Of a stretch of 64,000 bases of DNA, positions 61,901-64,000 are shown piece after piece. Below the pieces are notes generated by a model, which saw only the letters and a list, made by a program, of their open reading frames with translations, was not told where the DNA came from and did not search any database. The first letter of the stretch is position 1. The number at the start of each line of letters is the position of its first letter. The translations under genes were made by a program, and so were the position numbers. This DNA is from Iningainema tapete BLCC-T55 (GTDB lineage Bacteria; Cyanobacteriota; Cyanobacteriia; Cyanobacteriales; Nostocaceae), in assembly GCF_014698965.1 (NCBI RefSeq), contig NZ_JACXAE010000054.1:62001-126000 (forward strand), in the 5' to 3' direction.

Positions 61901-62397
61901 CAAATGCAGGTTCTCCTTGGCCTGCTGTTGAAGATTGGGTAAAACTCACTTTGGCTGTTGGACTCAACGGTCTTTCTTCAGTTGCTTGGCCTGCCTCAGT
62001 TGTGGCTATGCTCATGGGCGCTTTAGAAAAAAACCTGAGGGTAGCGCTAACTCAGATGAATCCGAAATCTGATTTTATCAATTCTTTGGCAGCAAGTCAC
62101 GATCCTGGTATTCCTTACTCAATTATCGCTGGTAATACGTCTATTATTCCAGCAGCATTGTCGCAACAACCATCCAGTGTGCTAGAACGGCTGCAACAAA
62201 GTTTATTTAAGAAAGTTGTAGCTTTGCCGTTCTTTGGCGTACCAAATGATATTGCTGTGACAGTGGATAGTATCAAGAGTATTCCTCACGGGCGATCGCA
62301 TCCTTCCCAAATTCAAGAAGTCGCTTGCGATCACTTAAGTTACTTCTTTACCTCTGTTGGGTTAGAGGCTTTGGCGGCGGCGATCATAAAACAGTAG
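58939..62397 (+). CDS. caspase-like protease fused to a C-terminal alpha/beta hydrolase
   Basis: An 1152-residue protein. Residues 1-290 are a C14/metacaspase domain: His86 in YYSGHGS, Cys147 in IIMDCCHSG, and an N-terminal LVGIDNYPD. A beta-rich middle part follows, with a repeated structural domain (about 300-650) and a long linker. From about 870 an alpha/beta hydrolase domain comes in: YIHGIVGDTES, then nucleophile IAHSMGGLVS and GTPNAGSPWP; its last His is likely in DHLS. Metacaspases cut after Arg or Lys. Fusing a caspase to a lipase-like domain suggests a regulated suicide effector, though this is inferred. A second caspase gene follows. Confidence 0.85.
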   Translation: MIRNLYALLVGIDNYPDPNHCLQGCVNDITVIEEYLNERFDRKEYQLHLLTLKNDQATREAVIHDFRKHLCQAGKDDIVMFYYSGHGSQELAPKEFWQLEPDHLDETIVCYDSRTENGWDLADKELALLIAEVAEKNPHMTIIMDCCHSGSGTKDPMQQTKVRRFPTDKRERPLDSFIFTLEDLNRLLGTSEVKPEDNPTGWRMPKGSHVLLAACRDYETAKEYYGDDQHRGGFSYFLMDTLSRTNGKKLTYRDLFGRTNALVRGKIAEQSPQLEVNNPLDDNKFFLDGAIAELEPYFMVKNDKISGWAIKGGAVHGVQPPKNGETTLLALFPFDATIEDLRDPSKSVGTAKVTQVLPTKSKIDIEGVQNLTADATFKAVVTSLPLPPLGVHFEGDEAGVTKARDALKTAGLNRKQPSPYVREEQELAKAPFRLLCRNEQYLIARPTDDRPLVDQIDGYTSENADKAIKRLEHIARWTTIAELSNTATTQIKAGDVKMELIFTSEELSQSKQMRLQYKFNQDSNQWESPEFKLKLTNNSKKQLYFALVNLSDNFSISAPFFETGSIRLKPGEEAYALNGEYLILEVPDELSSQGITEYKDIIKLIVSNDEFDARLLTQDKLDAPRPPASRDIDSLNHSSLERLMNRTQNREVKPKSTAKFDDWYAEEITITTVRPLNSTPVSRETEQQLGAGVKLQPHHSLVANARLTTTPQVSRDLGNKILPPILREDREVIRPFQFTHSRGTDPGLSVLQLTDVADYTVVTPDAPLKLLVDAPLADNEYLLPVGYDGEFFLPLGRGTTTQDGKTEIILEQLPAPVSQGERSIQGSIRIFFEKVISQNFGREFKYPILAVADVGDDKKVNYKRDAADVQQRVAQAKRIALYIHGIVGDTESLVNTIKQPVLQVDGQKRSISELYDVVLTFDYENLNTSIEQNALHLKQRLADVGLGENHSKELHIIAHSMGGLVSRWFIEREGGNKVVQHLIMLGTPNAGSPWPAVEDWVKLTLAVGLNGLSSVAWPASVVAMLMGALEKNLRVALTQMNPKSDFINSLAASHDPGIPYSIIAGNTSIIPAALSQQPSSVLERLQQSLFKKVVALPFFGVPNDIAVTVDSIKSIPHGRSHPSQIQEVACDHLSYFFTSVGLEALAAAIIKQ

Positions 62398-62417
62398 TGT
62401 GGGCAATGCTCATCAAG

Positions 62418-62447
62418 TCCAGTAACGGTGGGCGCTCACCCTACTTA
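62418..62447. repeat. palindrome GTAACGGTGGGC type, copy 1
   Basis: TCCAGTAACGGTGGGCGCTC then ACCCTACTT; inner arms GGTGGGC and GCTCACC. It borders the duplicated caspase fragment on its left side. Confidence 0.7.
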
Positions 62448-62535
62448 TAAATATAACTTTAACCGGAATTTTGCTGGTTCTTATTGTATTAATAATTATC
62501 AAAATGGCATCGGAGAGTTAGAAACAGCAGTTCCA
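62448..62535 (+). pseudogene. 88-bp degenerate duplicate of the next caspase gene's 5' end
   Basis: It aligns without gaps to 62601-62688; I count 15 differences in 88 bases (about 83% identity). The encoded residues are K-Y-N-F-N-R-N-F-A-G and ...I-N-N-Y-Q-N-G-I-G-E-L-E-T-A-V-P, against K-Y-K-F-N-R-N-F-A-I and I-N-N-Y-Q-N-G-I-R-E-L-E-T-A-V-P in the intact gene. Both ends are capped by GTAACGGTGGGC palindromes, so it looks like a truncated or excised copy of a caspase gene. Confidence 0.8.
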
Positions 62536-62568
62536 TCCAGTAACGGTGGGCAATGCCCACCCTACTTT
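62536..62568. repeat. palindrome GTAACGGTGGGC type, copy 2
   Basis: TCCAGTAACGGTGGGCAATG, then CCCACCCTACTTT; inner arms GGTGGGCA and TGCCCACC. It caps the duplicated fragment on its right side, 28 bases before the caspase-STAND start codon. Confidence 0.75.
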
Positions 62569-62595
62569 GTATTCATGCAAATAGGAGTAATGTCA

Positions 62596-64000
62596 ATGTC
62601 TAAATATAAGTTTAACCGTAATTTCGCTATTATTATCGGTATTAATAATTATCAAAATGGTATAAGAGAGTTAGAAACAGCGGTTCCAGATGCTCTCAAA
62701 CTGGCTCACATTCTTAGAGAGCAACATACACATCTCAAAGATAAATATCAAGCAGAAAATAAGTATCAAGTCCAGTTAATATTGAATCAACGCGCCACGC
62801 TCGACAAGCTCAAACAATTAATTGAAGACTTCAAAAAAGGACAAATAACTTTTGACAACGAAAAGGTGACAGTTACAAAAGACGATCGCGTCCTCTTTTA
62901 CTTTGCCGGACATGGAATCGCCTTGGATGCGCTGGAAAATCAAGACGGACCAGTGGGTTATCTCATTCCTCAAGATGCCTCTAACGGGGAAAGCAGAACG
63001 TACTTGCCGATGCAGGAGTTACATGACGCCCTCAATGCACTCCCCTGTCGGCATATGTTAGTAATTCTAGATTGCTGTTTTGCTGGAGCTTTCCGTTGGG
63101 CAAGTCTCAAGCGAGACATTGTGCCTAAAGTCAAAGTCTATAAAGAACGTTACGATCGCTTCATCAGCGATCGCGCTTGGCAAGTCATTACTTCAGCGGC
63201 TGATAACCAAAAAGCTTTGGATTCTTTGGGACAGCGCGGGAAGAAACTCAAAGATGGGAACGAAGATCACTCTCCCTTTGCCAAAGCTCTTTTTGATGCC
63301 CTACGTGGGGGAGCTGATGAAGGTGCGGACTTGAATAAAGACGGTATCATCACAGCAACTGAGCTTTACTCGTATCTGCGGGATCAGGTTGAAGAAAAAC
63401 ACTACCAGCGACAAACTCCTAGTCTGTGTCCGCTTAAAAAACATGATAAAGGGGAATTCATCTTCCTGTTGCCTGACTTTGACCGAGATAAATTGGAAGA
63501 TGCACCACCACTTGACCTAGAAAATAATCCCTACCGAGGATTGCAGTCTTATGAAATAGACAGTCATTTATTCTTTGGTAGAGAGAACCTGATTGAAAAG
63601 CTGTACCAGAAAGCTATTGTTAACAAGCAAGCATTGACATTAGTATTGGGTGCTTCCGGAACAGGAAAATCCAGCTTAATGAAAGCCGGGTTGTTGAAGC
63701 GTCTGCGTGATTCCCAAGAGCATAAATTTGAGATTTTAAAGCCTATGCGACCGGGGGAAAGTCCTTTGAAGACTTTGGCACAGATTTGTTTGCCGATCGC
63801 AACTACAGTTACACCAGAGGAACTGGCTAAAAATGAGCAAGCTTTAGCAAACATCATTGAACGTTGGAGCAAGACTAATTCTAAGACTAAACTGTTGCTA
63901 CCAGTCGATCAATTTGAAGAATTGATCACTCTGTGTAAAAGTGACAAAGAACGAGAGCAATTTCAGAAACTGATCTTAAATGCGATCGTCAGATATCCCG
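62596..64000 (+). CDS. caspase-EF-hand-STAND NTPase, 3' end outside the window
   Basis: 468 codons are visible from the ATG at 62596 (GGAG 8 bases before; an ATG at 62590 is too close). Residues 1-290 form a C14 domain: His106 in FYFAGHG, Cys161 in VILDCCFAG. An EF-hand loop DLNKDGIITATE (245-256) sits in it, with Asp/Asn/Asp at positions 1, 3, 5 and Glu at 12. A STAND NTPase begins near 310: NPYRGLQSYE, FFGRE, Walker A GASGTGKS (352-359) and Walker B LLLPVDQFEEL at about 433. The missing C-terminus probably has repeats (WD40 or TPR). Calcium and NTP could both regulate it. Confidence 0.88.
   Translation, partial: MSKYKFNRNFAIIIGINNYQNGIRELETAVPDALKLAHILREQHTHLKDKYQAENKYQVQLILNQRATLDKLKQLIEDFKKGQITFDNEKVTVTKDDRVLFYFAGHGIALDALENQDGPVGYLIPQDASNGESRTYLPMQELHDALNALPCRHMLVILDCCFAGAFRWASLKRDIVPKVKVYKERYDRFISDRAWQVITSAADNQKALDSLGQRGKKLKDGNEDHSPFAKALFDALRGGADEGADLNKDGIITATELYSYLRDQVEEKHYQRQTPSLCPLKKHDKGEFIFLLPDFDRDKLEDAPPLDLENNPYRGLQSYEIDSHLFFGRENLIEKLYQKAIVNKQALTLVLGASGTGKSSLMKAGLLKRLRDSQEHKFEILKPMRPGESPLKTLAQICLPIATTVTPEELAKNEQALANIIERWSKTNSKTKLLLPVDQFEELITLCKSDKEREQFQKLILNAIVRYP

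Noticed and set aside
1-64000. tRNA, rRNA or CRISPR array
   Set aside because: I looked through the gaps for T-loop-type GGTTCGA sequences and regular direct repeats with spacers and found none. A covariance search could still find a small RNA that I cannot see.

Overview
The window looks like a chromosomal segment of a filamentous, probably heterocyst-forming cyanobacterium (Nostocales). The evidence is: many HIP1 octamers (GCGATCGC); a dnaE gene that begins with the C-terminal half of the split DnaE intein; a two-gene orange-carotenoid-protein set (helical carotenoid protein plus C-terminal-domain homologue); a lumenal pentapeptide protein; a PEP-CTERM-like protein; and the usual cyanobacterial dispersed palindromes. 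Base composition is AT-rich. I see no rRNA, tRNA, CRISPR array or intact insertion sequence.

Layout. 1-9100: housekeeping and signalling. It holds DUF4330, an alpha/beta hydrolase with an unusual active site, an FtsE-like ATPase, a WecG/TagA glycosyltransferase, a NarL-type regulator, a phosphatase/anti-sigma pair of the RsbU/RsbW kind, and the CTDH/HCP carotenoid-protein pair. 9317-13490: queG, a HAD phosphatase and a Tat-exported molybdopterin oxidoreductase in one tight run. 14095-20063: a four-gene overlapping cassette (XRE-HTH/degenerate STAND, MoxR AAA+, vWA, tandem AAA-like ATPase) that resembles the vWA-MoxR NTP-dependent conflict systems. 20184-25329: a broken HNH gene, small accessory genes, an ABC exporter and a GNAT acetyltransferase. 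25243-27779: a sucraseferredoxin-like protein, a JmjC/cupin oxygenase and, upstream, an unlisted 50-residue peptide gene that could be a RiPP precursor. 27952-30559: Mut7-C, ROK kinase and a MazEF-like pair. 30851-35931: a second NTPase cassette with a dynamin-like GTPase, a small GTPase, a tail-anchored protein and an unknown. 36042-45784: STAS-HATPase protein, methyltransferase, two RodZ-like proteins flanking a membrane hydrolase, gatA, dnaE-C and a nuclease-like protein. 46198-54388: exported proteins (one interrupted by a stop), barstar, Uma2 proteins, retropepsin-like protein, ppx, ubiA and toxin-antitoxin genes. 54406-58704: methyltransferase, an AAA ATPase plus TOPRIM-like pair (candidate anti-phage module), then a graveyard of gene fragments. 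58939-64000: two caspase-like proteases, one fused to an alpha/beta hydrolase and one to a STAND NTPase that runs off the window.

Taken together the second half is rich in conflict-type genes: caspases, STAND and GTPase switches, AAA-TOPRIM, and toxins and antitoxins. Several are flanked by palindromic repeats and gene remnants, so this is an actively reshuffled accessory region. The best candidates for undescribed biology are the JmjC/short-peptide locus at 25.2-27.8 kb, the two multi-gene NTPase cassettes at 14-20 kb and 30.8-36 kb, and the ATPase/TOPRIM pair at 55.3-57.7 kb. These functions are inferred from motifs and gene order only.
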